DNA of 64,000 bases from Peribacillus asahii (GTDB lineage Bacteria > Bacillota > Bacilli > Bacillales > DSM-1321), in contig NZ_QWVS01000015.1 of NCBI RefSeq assembly GCF_003570725.1, positions 1 to 64,000 of the forward strand, written 5' to 3'. This document shows, piece by piece, positions 38,810-48,142 of the stretch. Below the pieces are notes generated by a model. It searched no databases, was not told where the DNA came from, and worked only from the letters and a program-made list of their open reading frames with translations. How positions within the stretch are numbered: position 1 is the first letter of the stretch; every line of letters begins with the position of its first letter. The position numbers and the translations under genes are program-made.

Positions 38810-40570
38810 TTAATGTTTAGTTGTATAATCGCGTTTACGAGGTGGAACTAGCGACACATCGATATCTTCATAATGGAATGCTGGTGCTTGATCTAAGCCT
38901 TTAAACGTAGCCATTGTTGTTTTCATGAAGTTCTCATCATCACGATCTGGGAACTCTGGCTTGTAGTGCGCTCCACGGCTTTCGTTACGGTTTAAGGCAC
39001 CGATTGTCATAACACGAGCTAGTTGCAGCATGTTTTGTAATTGTCTAGTAAATGCTGCACCTTGGTTGCTCCATTTAGCAGTATCGTTGATGTTAATCTT
39101 TTTATAACGTTCCATCAACTCAAGAATTTTGTTATCTGTTTCTTTCAATTTAGCATTGTAACGAACAACCGTCATATTATTAGTCATCCATTCTCCAAGC
39201 TCTTTATGAAGAATGTAAGAGTTTTCTGTACCATCTAATGACATAATGTTGTTCCATTTTTCTTGCTCTTGTTTTACATAACCGTCAAATAATGAAGAAG
39301 GAAGTGCATCCGTTGTTTTCTCTAATCCTTCAATATATTTAACTGCATTTGGTCCTGCTACAGATCCACCGTAGATAGCAGATAGAAGAGAGTTAGCTCC
39401 TAGACGGTTCGCACCATGTTGAGAGTAATCACACTCACCTGCAGCAAATAGACCTTTGATATTTGTCATTTGGTCATAATCTACCCATAGTCCACCCATT
39501 GAATAGTGAACCGCAGGGAAAATTTTCATTGGAAGTTTACGTGGATCTTCACCCATGAATTTCTCGTAAATTTCAATGATACCACCAAGTTTAATATCAA
39601 GTTCTTTTGGATCCTTATGTGAAAGATCAAGGTAAACCATGTTTTCCCCATTGATACCTAGCTTATCGTTTACACATACGTCGAAGATTTCACGAGTCGC
39701 GATATCACGAGGTACTAAGTTTCCGTATGCTGGGTATCTTTCTTCTAAGAAATACCAAGGTTTTCCGTCTTTATATGTCCATACTCGTCCACCTTCACCA
39801 CGAGCAGACTCACTCATTAGGCGAAGTTTGTCATCACCAGGAATCGCTGTTGGGTGAATTTGAATGAACTCACCGTTCGCATAGTTAACACCTTGTTGGT
39901 ATACGATAGATGCTGCTGAACCTGTGTTGATCATTGAGTTTGTAGATTTACCAAAGATAATTCCTGGTCCACCGCTCGCCATAATCACAGCGTCAGCAGG
40001 GAATGCTTTGATTTCCATAGAAGCTAAGTTTTGAGCAACAACTCCACGTGCTGTTTGTTGTTCATCAATTACAGCTCCAAGGAATTCCCAGCCTTCATAC
40101 TTCGTTACAAGGCCTTCTACTTCATAACGACGTACTTGCTCGTCCATCGCATAAAGTAATTGTTGACCAGTTGTTGCACCAGCAAATGCTGTACGGCTAT
40201 GTTGTGTTCCACCAAAACGACGGAAGTCAAGTAAACCTTCTGGTGTACGGTTAAACATAACGCCCATACGGTCAAACATATTGATAATTCCTGGTGCTGC
40301 TTCACACATCGCTTTTACTGGTGGTTGGTTCGCTAAGAAGTCCCCACCGTATACTGTATCATCAAAGTGGATCCACGGAGAATCCCCTTCACCTTTTGTA
40401 TTAACTGCTCCATTAATACCGCCTTGGGCACATACAGAGTGAGAGCGTTTTACAGGAACTAGTGAGAATAACTCAACCTGTTTCCCCATCTCTGCCGCTT
40501 TAATCGTAGCCATTAAACCTGCTAGTCCGCCACCGACGATAGCTATTTTACCTTTACCCAAACTTGTCAC
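38810..40570 (-). CDS. sdhA: Succinate dehydrogenase flavoprotein subunit
   Basis: Catalytic subunit of complex II, oxidising succinate to fumarate. The 586-aa protein has the FAD-binding motif IAIVGGGLAGLMATIKAAE, the covalent FAD histidine in KRSHSVCAQGGING (His44), and catalytic residues in HPTAIPGDDKLRLMSESARGEGG and in CDYSQHGANRLGANSLL. It belongs to the Gram-positive/epsilon-proteobacterial type B group. Confidence 0.98.
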   Translation of the reverse strand: MTSLGKGKIAIVGGGLAGLMATIKAAEMGKQVELFSLVPVKRSHSVCAQGGINGAVNTKGEGDSPWIHFDDTVYGGDFLANQPPVKAMCEAAPGIINMFDRMGVMFNRTPEGLLDFRRFGGTQHSRTAFAGATTGQQLLYAMDEQVRRYEVEGLVTKYEGWEFLGAVIDEQQTARGVVAQNLASMEIKAFPADAVIMASGGPGIIFGKSTNSMINTGSAASIVYQQGVNYANGEFIQIHPTAIPGDDKLRLMSESARGEGGRVWTYKDGKPWYFLEERYPAYGNLVPRDIATREIFDVCVNDKLGINGENMVYLDLSHKDPKELDIKLGGIIEIYEKFMGEDPRKLPMKIFPAVHYSMGGLWVDYDQMTNIKGLFAAGECDYSQHGANRLGANSLLSAIYGGSVAGPNAVKYIEGLEKTTDALPSSLFDGYVKQEQEKWNNIMSLDGTENSYILHKELGEWMTNNMTVVRYNAKLKETDNKILELMERYKKININDTAKWSNQGAAFTRQLQNMLQLARVMTIGALNRNESRGAHYKPEFPDRDDENFMKTTMATFKGLDQAPAFHYEDIDVSLVPPRKRDYTTKH

Positions 40571-40627
40571 TCCCTTATTTCCATTATCAAAAATCTTATA
40601 ATGTTCTTTGCTTAATTCATTCGCTTA

Positions 40628-41236
40628 TCATACAAAAGCGAAAATCGCGCTAACACCAATGTAAGAAAGCACAACGAATACTACTAATGTAACATAAGTC
40701 ATGATTTTTTGTGATTTAGGTGTAATTGTTAATCCCCAGCTAACTGCAAATGACCATAATCCATTAGCAAAGTGGAAAATCGCTGAAATAATACCCACAA
40801 TGTAAAATGCAATCATAATTGGATTTGAGAAGATTTCAGCCATCATGTCAAAGTTAACTTCTGACCCTAAAGCCTTTTGAACTCTAGTTTCCCAAATGTG
40901 CCAAACAAGGAAAATTAAAGTGATAATTCCAGTTAAACGTTGTAACATGAACATCCAGTTACGGAAGAATCCAAATCTTCCTAAATTGTTTTTAGCTGTA
41001 AACGCAATATAGATCCCATAAACAGCATGGAAAATCAATGGTAGATAAATAACAACCCACTCTACCGCTATCAAGATTGGAACGTATTCAATTGCATGAA
41101 CTGCATTATTGAAAGTTTCCTCTCCTTTTGTTGCCATAAAGTTCACTGATAGATGGAAGATGAGGAATAACCCGATTGGAATTACCCCAAGAAGTGAATG
41201 AAGCCTACGATTTCCAAACTCACGATTTTTTGCCAC
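40628..41236 (-). CDS. sdhC: Succinate dehydrogenase cytochrome b558 subunit
   Basis: Single membrane anchor that carries haem b and reduces menaquinone. The 202-aa protein has five hydrophobic segments with histidines at helix ends (RRLHSLLG, LIFHLSVNF, IFHAVYG, LVWHIWETR, AIFHFANG), the usual haem ligands of this B-type subunit. First gene of the operon. A leader of about 115 bases with hairpins separates it from its promoter. Confidence 0.96.
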   Translation of the reverse strand: MAKNREFGNRRLHSLLGVIPIGLFLIFHLSVNFMATKGEETFNNAVHAIEYVPILIAVEWVVIYLPLIFHAVYGIYIAFTAKNNLGRFGFFRNWMFMLQRLTGIITLIFLVWHIWETRVQKALGSEVNFDMMAEIFSNPIMIAFYIVGIISAIFHFANGLWSFAVSWGLTITPKSQKIMTYVTLVVFVVLSYIGVSAIFAFV

Positions 41237-41352
41237 TAAGTGCCCCCCCTTAATTTGTGAAAAATCATGCTCAGATAAATTGGTGGCTACCTTTTATCCT
41301 CGCACCAATGCAAGCATAGAATGATTTCTATACTTTTTTACAATTATGTGAC
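41237..41352 (-). promoter_or_regulatory. Structured 5' leader of sdhCAB
   Basis: The leader contains a perfect ATTGGTG/CACCAAT stem and an ATAGAA-TGA-TTTCTAT-like hairpin before the strong GGGGGG-type ribosome binding region. In B. subtilis the sdh leader is the target of the small RNA FsrA; whether that applies here is not shown. Confidence 0.4.
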
Positions 41353-41358
41353 ACCACT

Positions 41359-41387
41359 ATTTTACTCCTCACTTTTATAGGCGTCAA
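41359..41387 (-). promoter_or_regulatory. Sigma-A promoter of sdhCAB
   Basis: TTGACG (41382-41387), 17 bases, TAAAAT (41359-41364) on the minus strand. A perfect 6-7-6 inverted repeat, TCACGA / TCGTGA, lies at 41414-41432 just upstream. The rest of the gap to yslB is AT-rich, with a TATAAT at about 41580 that may serve yslB. Confidence 0.65.
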
Positions 41388-41611
41388 GAAAACGGATACA
41401 AGATTTCTTTTTTTCACGATAGAAATTCGTGATAATCCAGCAAGATGAATTCTAAATTATCTAAATTTTTACAAAAAATATTATTATAGGCATCTATATC
41501 ACAGAATAATATGTTAATATTTTCCAATTGTTCCCGAAAATATTTTAAAAAATAGTACAGCATCAAAATGAAAATTGTTTATAATAGATTTACAGAAAGA
41601 GGCGATTCACA

Positions 41612-42064
41612 ATGAAAAAAAATCTCGCAGAAACTTTAGAAGACTCTGCAATAAACGAACTTCAAATTCCTACTTTTGGCTATGAACTCATTCGAGAAAT
41701 TGTCTTAGATAATATCCTCGGACAAGACTCCTACCAAATCCTTTATTGGACTGGAAAACAGTTAGCTAGAAAGTTCCCTTTGAGTAGTATGGGTGAAGTG
41801 GTTGCATTTTTTCAAAGTGCTGGCTGGGGTGATTTAATCATCGAAAAAGAAACAAAAAATGAAATGGAACTCACCTTAACCGGAGAAATTATCAATCGCC
41901 GCCTAGAGCTCTATTCGAACTGCCATTTCCAACTAGAAACTGGATTCCTCGCTGAGCAGAGCGCCCTTCAAAAAAAATGCAGCAGTGAAGCAGTTGCTGA
42001 AATTAAAAAACGCGCAAAAAGAGTGATTTTCACGGTTCAATGGGATCCAAAAGACCCACTTTAA
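41612..42064 (+). CDS. yslB: DUF2507 protein YslB
   Basis: Plus-strand gene encoding a 150-aa protein of the YslB/DUF2507 family, whose members are close in fold to V4R/TRAPP-like proteins and have no defined biochemical role. Recognisable features are GYELIREIVLDNILGQDSYQ at residues ~23-42 and LYWTGKQLARKFPL. The ATG follows AGAGGCG at seven bases. It stands between divergent sdhC and convergent lysC, as in B. subtilis. Confidence 0.9.
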   Translation: MKKNLAETLEDSAINELQIPTFGYELIREIVLDNILGQDSYQILYWTGKQLARKFPLSSMGEVVAFFQSAGWGDLIIEKETKNEMELTLTGEIINRRLELYSNCHFQLETGFLAEQSALQKKCSSEAVAEIKKRAKRVIFTVQWDPKDPL

Positions 42065-42070
42065 TCGTAC

Positions 42071-42108
42071 TGTAAAACAGACTTACAATAAAGTAAGTCT
42101 GTTTTACA
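42071..42108. terminator. Bidirectional terminator between yslB and lysC
   Basis: Perfect 16-bp stem TGTAAAACAGACTTAC / GTAAGTCTGTTTTACA with a six-base loop, between two convergent genes. Internal A/T runs serve both directions. Confidence 0.85.
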
Positions 42109-42116
42109 CCTCTTAA

Positions 42117-42614
42117 TTAAGCTAACGCTTTGGAATGAGCACCTAGGTTGAAGGCAACATGCAGAGCTTCTACCGCTTTAACCATTTCCTGTTCATTAAT
42201 AACAGTCGACACTTTAATTTCTGATGTGCTAACCATTTTCACCTGGATTCCCGTGTTCGCCATCACTTCAAACATTTCAGCTGCAACTCCCGGGTTTGAG
42301 ACCATACCTGAACCAACGATTGATACTTTCGCTAAGCCATCTTCTGTTTCGATTCTTTCAAACTCAAGGTTCGGCTTATTACTTTCCAATACTTGAAGAG
42401 CTTCTTGAAGAACTTCACTTTTAATTGAAAACGAAAGATTTGTTGTTTCTTCAGATGTCATTGTTTGAATAATGATATCTACGTTAATATGATGCTTTGC
42501 GAGCGTTGTAAAAATGGTTGATAAAGTGCTAAGTGTACGCGGTAAACCGAATACCGTCACACGTGTAATTTTATCTTCAAAGGCAATACCTCTTACAATT
42601 AAATTTTCTTCCAT
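42117..42614 (-). CDS. lysC: Aspartate kinase II, beta subunit (in-frame internal start)
   Basis: Within lysC an ATG at 42614 (MEENLIVRGIAFEDK) is preceded on the minus strand by GAGGAGG eight bases upstream, a stronger ribosome binding site than that of the full gene. The 165-aa product is the ACT-domain half. B. subtilis LysC is known to be made as overlapping alpha and beta chains (beta about 163 aa), so this is very probably a second real product. Confidence 0.8.
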   Translation of the reverse strand: MEENLIVRGIAFEDKITRVTVFGLPRTLSTLSTIFTTLAKHHINVDIIIQTMTSEETTNLSFSIKSEVLQEALQVLESNKPNLEFERIETEDGLAKVSIVGSGMVSNPGVAAEMFEVMANTGIQVKMVSTSEIKVSTVINEQEMVKAVEALHVAFNLGAHSKALA

Positions 42615-43355
42615 TGTTGCGTCCTCCTCAATAATCGTCCCTGATTCTTTCTCCATACTAGAACGTACTTCTAGTGGAATGTGATAATTTTTAGCAAACT
42701 CAACTGCACGTGGGTGAAGTACGCCAGCTCCTAAATTTGCAAGCTCTAACATTTCATCATATGAAATCGATAAGAGCTTTCTTGCCTCTTTAATATAGCG
42801 TGGGTCCGTCGTAAATACGCCCGTTACGTCTGTATAAATGTCACAGCGTTGTGCTTTCAGTGCTGCAGCTAATGCAACAGCTGTTGTATCTGAACCTCCG
42901 CGCCCTAGTGTCGTAATGTTCCCTTCCTCATCTATCCCTTGGAATCCAGCAACGACAACCACTTTCCCTGCTTGTAATTCCGCTTCCATACGCTTCGTAT
43001 CAATTTGTAAAATGCGTGCATTGCCATGGACTGCTTCCGTTTGGATTCCTGCTTGCCATCCTGTAAATGAAATCGTTTGCTGACCTTGCTCAAGTAAGGC
43101 CATTGTTAATAAAGAAATCGTAACCTGCTCACCTGTTGACAGCAGCATATCCATTTCACGCTTACTTGGATTATCTGTAATTTCCTTTGCCATTGTTACC
43201 AATTCATCCGTTGTTTTGCCCATCGCTGACACAACGACAACAACATCGTTCCCTCGCTCTACTTCTTCCATGACCCGTCTTGCCACATTTTTAATTTTCG
43301 TGACACTTCCAACGGATGTACCACCAAACTTCTGTACAATAATTGGCATATTCAT
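42117..43355 (-). CDS. lysC: Aspartate kinase II (lysine-sensitive), alpha subunit
   Basis: Phosphorylates aspartate, the first step toward lysine, threonine, methionine and diaminopimelate. The 412-aa protein has the kinase motif QKFGGTSVGSVTKI, VVVVSAMGKTTDEL, GRGGSDTTAVALAAAL and two C-terminal ACT domains (from about residue 255). The start could be the ATG at 43355 or at 43349 (MPIIVQKFGG). A lysine riboswitch precedes it and an internal start yields the beta subunit. Confidence 0.97.
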   Translation of the reverse strand: MNMPIIVQKFGGTSVGSVTKIKNVARRVMEEVERGNDVVVVVSAMGKTTDELVTMAKEITDNPSKREMDMLLSTGEQVTISLLTMALLEQGQQTISFTGWQAGIQTEAVHGNARILQIDTKRMEAELQAGKVVVVAGFQGIDEEGNITTLGRGGSDTTAVALAAALKAQRCDIYTDVTGVFTTDPRYIKEARKLLSISYDEMLELANLGAGVLHPRAVEFAKNYHIPLEVRSSMEKESGTIIEEDATMEENLIVRGIAFEDKITRVTVFGLPRTLSTLSTIFTTLAKHHINVDIIIQTMTSEETTNLSFSIKSEVLQEALQVLESNKPNLEFERIETEDGLAKVSIVGSGMVSNPGVAAEMFEVMANTGIQVKMVSTSEIKVSTVINEQEMVKAVEALHVAFNLGAHSKALA

Positions 43356-43410
43356 TCATCCCTCTCTGCTGTTTATACTAAACTAAACTGAATTTGATAT
43401 GTACAAGCAC

Positions 43411-43442
43411 AAAAAAAGCAACGAGATATATCTCATTGCTTT
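43411..43442 (-). terminator. Riboswitch-controlled terminator of lysC
   Basis: Minus-strand stem AGCAATGAGA / TCTCGTTGCT followed by seven T. It is the expression platform of the lysine riboswitch. Confidence 0.88.
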
Positions 43443-43660
43443 GTCCGCGAAAAACACTATAAATACGGCAAATACAGTGAGATAGCTCTCCAGGAAATTC
43501 TTCCTGACAGTCTGCCATTTATTCAATGTCAAACCAGAAAAACAAAGTATGAGTTTTGTTTTCCTTCGGCGATTTCCCCTTTCAAAACCTTTCATAGAAG
43601 CTCATACTTCTCCAGGTTTCTACTCTTGAATCTCGCACCTCTATCAGCACTTTTTAATTG
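43443..43660 (-). promoter_or_regulatory. Lysine riboswitch (L box)
   Basis: The minus strand shows conserved L-box pieces in order: GATAGAGGTGCGA, AAGAGTAG, GAAAGGGGAAATCGCCGAAG, ACTGTCAGGAAG and CTGGAGAGCTATC, ahead of an intrinsic terminator and lysC. Lysine binding would favour termination. Confidence 0.93.
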
Positions 43661-43681
43661 TCATGTTCAAAATCCTTCTTG

Positions 43682-43710
43682 AGTATAGCATAGAGGAGAA
43701 AGTGAATCAA
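43682..43710 (-). promoter_or_regulatory. Sigma-A promoter of lysC
   Basis: TTGATT (43705-43710), 17 bases, TATACT (43682-43687) on the minus strand, immediately after uvrC. Confidence 0.72.
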
Positions 43711-43712
43711 GT

Positions 43713-45485
43713 TCATTTCTGAAATTTTTGGAAGATGGCCTCTGCTACTTTTTCGGGCATACCTGCTTGAACGAGCTCTTCAATAGAGGCTTCTTTTATT
43801 TTTTTTAGCGAACCGAATAATTTAAGCAATTGCTTACGCCTCTTCTCACCAACTCCTGGGATATCGTCAAGCTGTGAATGAATCGCATTTTTCCCGCGAA
43901 GTTGCCGATGGAAGGTGATCGCAAATCGATGCACTTCATCTTGAATTCGTTGTAATAAATAAAACTCCTGACTCTGTCGATCAAGTGGAATAATTTCAAG
44001 CGGATTCCCTATCATCAATTCAGATGTACGATGCTTCTCATCCTTTACTAGACCAGCTAACGGTATATCTAGGCCTAATTCATTCTCCAAAATATCCCTA
44101 ACCGCTTCAACATGCCCTTTTCCTCCGTCAATAATGATTAAATCCGGTAATGGCAAGCCTTCTTTTAACACACGTGAATATCTTCTGCGTACAACTTCCC
44201 GCATCGATTCATAATCATCCGGCCCTTGCACCGTTTTAATTTTATATTTGCGGTATTCTTTTTTTACTGGTTTCCCATCTATAAATACAACTAGTGCGGA
44301 TACAGGATTTGTTCCTTGAATATTGGAGTTATCAAACGCTTCAATACGATGAGGTGTATAAATTCCTAACTGCTTCCCTAAATTCTCGACAGCCTTTATA
44401 GATCGTTCCTCATCTCGTTCAAGAAGAGAGAATTTTTCATGTAGTGCTAATTTAGCATTTTTATTCGCTAAATCAAGCATGTCCTTTTTCTGACCACGTT
44501 TTGGTTGAATAATTTTCACATCGAGAAGACGTTCGGCTAGATCTGCCTCAACCGTCTCTGGAATCAAAATTTCCTTCGGCTTTAAGTGATGATCCATTTC
44601 ATAAAAACGGCCTAAAAAGGTAAGCAGTTCTTCCTCTGGTTCATTATAGGCTGGAAAAAGCGAAACATCGCGTTCAATTAATTTCCCCTGACGTACGAAA
44701 AACACCTGCACACACATCCAACCCTTATCATAGGCAAATCCAAAAATATCGCGATCTGTAAAATCATTCGTCATCATCTTTTGCTTTTCCATCGTAACAT
44801 CAATATGAGCAATTTGGTCACGTAACTCCTTTGCTCGCTCAAAATCTAATTCTTCAGCAGCGGCATGCATGCTCTCTGTTAACGCCTTCTTTATTTCAAC
44901 ATGTCCGCCATTTAAGAAACGATTGATTTCATCTACAATTTCCGTATATTGCGCTTGCTCTACCTCCTTCACACAAGGAGCAAGACACTGACCTAAATGA
45001 TAATAAAGACACACTCGATTCGGCAACGTATCACATTTACGAAGCGGATAGATTCGATCAAGCAGCTTCTTTGTTTCAGTAGCAGCAGTCACATTGGGAT
45101 ACGGACCAAAGTATTTCCCTTTGTCTTTTTTCACTTTCCTTGTAATAAGAAGGCGAGGATGCTTTTCTGCTGTAAGCTTAATAAATGGATACGTTTTATC
45201 ATCCTTCAACATAATATTATATTTTGGATCGTATTGTTTGATTAAGTTCAACTCTAAAATAAGAGCTTCAATGTTAGAGGATGTGACAATGTATTCAAAG
45301 TCTTCAATTTCATTTACAAGTCGTAACGTTTTCCCATCATGTGAGCCTGTAAAATAAGAACGCACACGATTTTTAAGCACTTTTGCTTTCCCGACATAAA
45401 TAACTGTCCCTTGACGGTCCTTCATTAAATAACAGCCAGGTTGATCTGGAAGAAGGGCTAATTTATTCTTGATTTGCTGATTCAT
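43713..45485 (-). CDS. uvrC: Excinuclease ABC subunit C
   Basis: Nuclease that makes both incisions in nucleotide excision repair with UvrA and UvrB. The 590-aa protein has the GIY-YIG domain at the N-terminus ([19 protein letters not shown]), a UVR motif that binds UvrB (about 200-235), the RNase-H-like nuclease domain ([30 protein letters not shown]) and C-terminal helix-hairpin-helix ([16 protein letters not shown]). Intact. Confidence 0.97.
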   Translation of the reverse strand: MNQQIKNKLALLPDQPGCYLMKDRQGTVIYVGKAKVLKNRVRSYFTGSHDGKTLRLVNEIEDFEYIVTSSNIEALILELNLIKQYDPKYNIMLKDDKTYPFIKLTAEKHPRLLITRKVKKDKGKYFGPYPNVTAATETKKLLDRIYPLRKCDTLPNRVCLYYHLGQCLAPCVKEVEQAQYTEIVDEINRFLNGGHVEIKKALTESMHAAAEELDFERAKELRDQIAHIDVTMEKQKMMTNDFTDRDIFGFAYDKGWMCVQVFFVRQGKLIERDVSLFPAYNEPEEELLTFLGRFYEMDHHLKPKEILIPETVEADLAERLLDVKIIQPKRGQKKDMLDLANKNAKLALHEKFSLLERDEERSIKAVENLGKQLGIYTPHRIEAFDNSNIQGTNPVSALVVFIDGKPVKKEYRKYKIKTVQGPDDYESMREVVRRRYSRVLKEGLPLPDLIIIDGGKGHVEAVRDILENELGLDIPLAGLVKDEKHRTSELMIGNPLEIIPLDRQSQEFYLLQRIQDEVHRFAITFHRQLRGKNAIHSQLDDIPGVGEKRRKQLLKLFGSLKKIKEASIEELVQAGMPEKVAEAIFQKFQK

Positions 45486-45661
45486 GAACTCCCCCGCCTT
45501 ATCATTTCTTCTTATTATTACTATACAGGAAATACTCCTATCTAAAAAATAAACATCTACATTATAAGAGACTTAAAACAAAACTTATTACCTGTAATAG
45601 CGAAAGTTAGTGTCTTTTCCTAATAGTTTAGTCCTTGAAAACGATTAAACTTTCTTAAAGC

Positions 45662-45700
45662 AAAAAAAAATCTCCAAGTCTCAGACTCGAAGATTTTTTT
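45662..45700 (-). terminator. Terminator of trxA
   Basis: Minus-strand stem ATCTTCGAGTC / GACTTGGAGAT, three-base loop, followed by nine T, just after the trxA stop codon. Confidence 0.88.
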
Positions 45701-45707
45701 GCAATCA

Positions 45708-46022
45708 TTAAGCGTGTTTAGCAAGAAGTTCAGCTAAAGCTTCTTTTGGTTGGAAACCAACTACTTTATCGACAGCCTCACCGTCTTTAAGAACGATCAA
45801 TGTTGGAATACTCATAACACCAAATTTACCAGCTGTTTCTTGGTTTTCATCAACATCCACTTTAACGATTTTCGCTTTACCAGCGATTTCACTATCAAGC
45901 TCTTCAAGAACAGGAGCAATCATTTTACAAGGTCCGCACCACGGAGCCCAAAAATCAACTAGAACAACACCTTCGTTTGTTTCAGCTGCAAAAGTTTGAT
46001 CAGTTGCATTTACAATAGCCAT
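45708..46022 (-). CDS. trxA: Thioredoxin
   Basis: Cytoplasmic disulfide reductase of 104 aa with the redox motif [10 protein letters not shown] (Cys29, Cys32) and the cis-proline in SIPTLIV. It is separated from etfA by a terminator and has a probable own promoter (TATACT at 46063-46068 on the minus strand). It is thus not simply the tail of the fatty-acid operon. Confidence 0.97.
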   Translation of the reverse strand: MAIVNATDQTFAAETNEGVVLVDFWAPWCGPCKMIAPVLEELDSEIAGKAKIVKVDVDENQETAGKFGVMSIPTLIVLKDGEAVDKVVGFQPKEALAELLAKHA

Positions 46023-46146
46023 TTATAAAATCCTCCTCATATTTACTCAAATAATCAAAAATAGTATACCATTGATGATTACGTTCGTGCTATTAATTTG
46101 CTTCATCGCTAATTTTCCCAAAACTATCTATATATATGTACACAAA

Positions 46147-46180
46147 AAGGTATTCATCAGACGAGCCGATGAATACCTTA
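46147..46180 (-). terminator. Terminator of the fadR-fadB-etfB-etfA operon
   Basis: Minus-strand stem AAGGTATTCATC / GATGAATACCTT with a nine-base loop, ending in TTTTT, 14 bp after the etfA stop codon. Confidence 0.85.
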
Positions 46181-46194
46181 TGTATTTCTATAAC

Positions 46195-47172
46195 TTAAGC
46201 GTTTACTTTTAACTTCTTAAATTCTTCTGTTAAAAGTGGAACAACTTCAAATAGGTCACCAACAATACCATAGTCAGCAACATTAAAGATGTTTGCTTCT
46301 GGGTCTTTGTTAATAGCCACAATTACTTTTGAGTTAGACATTCCCGCTAAATGTTGGATAGCTCCGGAAATACCACATGCGATATATAAATCCGGTGTAA
46401 CAACCTTCCCAGTTTGTCCAATTTGTAAAGAATAGTCACAGTAATCCGCGTCACAAGCACCACGAGAAGCCCCAACTGCTGCACCAAGAACTTCCGCAAG
46501 TTCTTTTAATGGTTCAAAGCCTTCAGCACTCTTCACACCACGACCACCAGAAATGATAACTTTTGCTTCTGAAAGATCTACACCTTCACTTGCTTTGCGA
46601 ACAACATCTTTAATAATTGTACGTAAATCTGTAATATTCGCAGACAGTGTAACAACATCTCCTGAACGAGACTCATCTTTTTGTAATGGTTCAATGTTAT
46701 TTGGACGAATCGTTGCAAAAACTAGACCGCCTGTAACAATTTTCTTCTCAAATGCTTTACCTGAATAAATCGGGCGAGTAAACACAGTGTTTCCGCCTGC
46801 TACTTCAAGAGACGTAACATCTGAGATTAAGCCTGCTTCTAATTTCCCAGCTACTTTTGGTGCTAAATCTTTTCCTAATGAAGTATGTCCGATAATTAAA
46901 CCGTCTGGATTTTCTGATTCAATCACAGCAAGCAAAGCCTGTGAGAAGCCATCAGAAGTATATTGAGCCAGTTTAGCATCTTCTACAACGACCACTCGGT
47001 CTGCACCATACTGAATTAACTCCACTCCTAAAGCTTGAACGCTATCTCCAATTAACACACCAACTACTTCTCCGCCATCTGCAGCAACTTTTGCAGCACC
47101 GATTGCTTCAAATGATACATTTCTTAGTGAACCATCTCGAACTTCTCCTAATACAAGAAACTTGCTAGCCAT
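46195..47172 (-). CDS. etfA: Electron transfer flavoprotein alpha subunit
   Basis: With EtfB accepts electrons from acyl-CoA dehydrogenases and passes them to the quinone pool. The 325-aa protein has the N-terminal ETF fold and the C-terminal FAD domain with GGRGVKSAEGFEPLKELAEV, VGASRGACDADY, IGQTGKVVTPDLYIACGISG and NKDPEANIFNVADYGIVGDL. It follows etfB after 65 bp and ends the operon. Confidence 0.97.
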   Translation of the reverse strand: MASKFLVLGEVRDGSLRNVSFEAIGAAKVAADGGEVVGVLIGDSVQALGVELIQYGADRVVVVEDAKLAQYTSDGFSQALLAVIESENPDGLIIGHTSLGKDLAPKVAGKLEAGLISDVTSLEVAGGNTVFTRPIYSGKAFEKKIVTGGLVFATIRPNNIEPLQKDESRSGDVVTLSANITDLRTIIKDVVRKASEGVDLSEAKVIISGGRGVKSAEGFEPLKELAEVLGAAVGASRGACDADYCDYSLQIGQTGKVVTPDLYIACGISGAIQHLAGMSNSKVIVAINKDPEANIFNVADYGIVGDLFEVVPLLTEEFKKLKVNA

Positions 47173-47237
47173 TATAAAAACCTCCTGCGCTCTTTTTTAT
47201 CTATTTACTCGTCTATTTACTTCGAAATTTCTAATAA

Positions 47238-48011
47238 TTAGATGACTTTCGCTTCACTGCGTAATAATTGAACAAGTTCACCAACTTGTGCAGAAATGTC
47301 ACCACTTAGTACTTTTCCTGCTTCTTTTGTAGGTGGTAAAAAGATTTCAATTGTTTTTGTTTTCGCTTCCACATCATCTTCTTCTAAATCTAAATCATCC
47401 AATTCTAATTCTTCAAGCGGCTTTTTCTTCGCTTTCATGATCCCTGGTAAAGAAGGATAACGTGGCTCATTTAGGCCTTGTTGTGCTGTTACTAACAATG
47501 GAAGAGTCGTTTCAATTGTTTCTGAATCCCCTTCTACATCACGTGTAACACTTACTGTTGTACCTGCAATATTTAAGTCTGTAATCGTTGTTACATAAGG
47601 AATATTAAGAAGTTCTGCAACACGTGGTCCCACTTGACCAGAACCGCCATCGATTGCTACATTTCCTGCTATAATAAGATCTACTTCTTTATCTTTTAAG
47701 TATTCAGCCAATACTTTTGATGTTGTAAATTGATCTCCATTTTCTACGTCATCTTCAATATTAATTAATACCGCTTTATCAGCACCCATTGCTAAAGCCG
47801 TACGCAGTTGTTTTTCAGCTTCTTCGTTTCCAACAGAAACAACTGTTACTTCGCCGCCTTGAGCGTCTCGTATTTGAATCGCTTCTTCCACAGCATACTC
47901 ATCATAAGGGTTAATAATAAATTCAGCGCCCTCTTCATTGATTTTGCCGTTAGAAAGCGTAATTTTTTCTTCTGTATCAAATGTTCTTTTCAGTAATACA
48001 TAAATGTTCAC
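47238..48011 (-). CDS. etfB: Electron transfer flavoprotein beta subunit
   Basis: Partner of EtfA that carries the AMP site. I chose the GTG at 48011 (MNIYVLLKRTFDTEEKI, 257 aa), six bases from GGAGGG and equal in length to B. subtilis EtfB; an apparent 273-aa frame extends upstream without signal. Visible are AMGADKAVLI, AGNVAIDGGSGQVGPRVAE and VTRDVEGDSETIETTLP. Confidence 0.95.
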   Translation of the reverse strand: MNIYVLLKRTFDTEEKITLSNGKINEEGAEFIINPYDEYAVEEAIQIRDAQGGEVTVVSVGNEEAEKQLRTALAMGADKAVLINIEDDVENGDQFTTSKVLAEYLKDKEVDLIIAGNVAIDGGSGQVGPRVAELLNIPYVTTITDLNIAGTTVSVTRDVEGDSETIETTLPLLVTAQQGLNEPRYPSLPGIMKAKKKPLEELELDDLDLEEDDVEAKTKTIEIFLPPTKEAGKVLSGDISAQVGELVQLLRSEAKVI

Positions 48012-48142
48012 GATAATCCCTCCTGAGTGTTTTAAATTCCTAAGATTCTGAAAAGTCAAAATCCATATATATTAAGTATTCTTCAAAATCCAACAAATTC
48101 CTTTAAATTTTTTGAAAAAAATGTATTTTTACGTTTTTTTAC

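Noticed and set aside
43383..43595. 70-residue minus-strand ORF upstream of lysC
   Set aside because: It lies inside the lysine riboswitch and its terminator.
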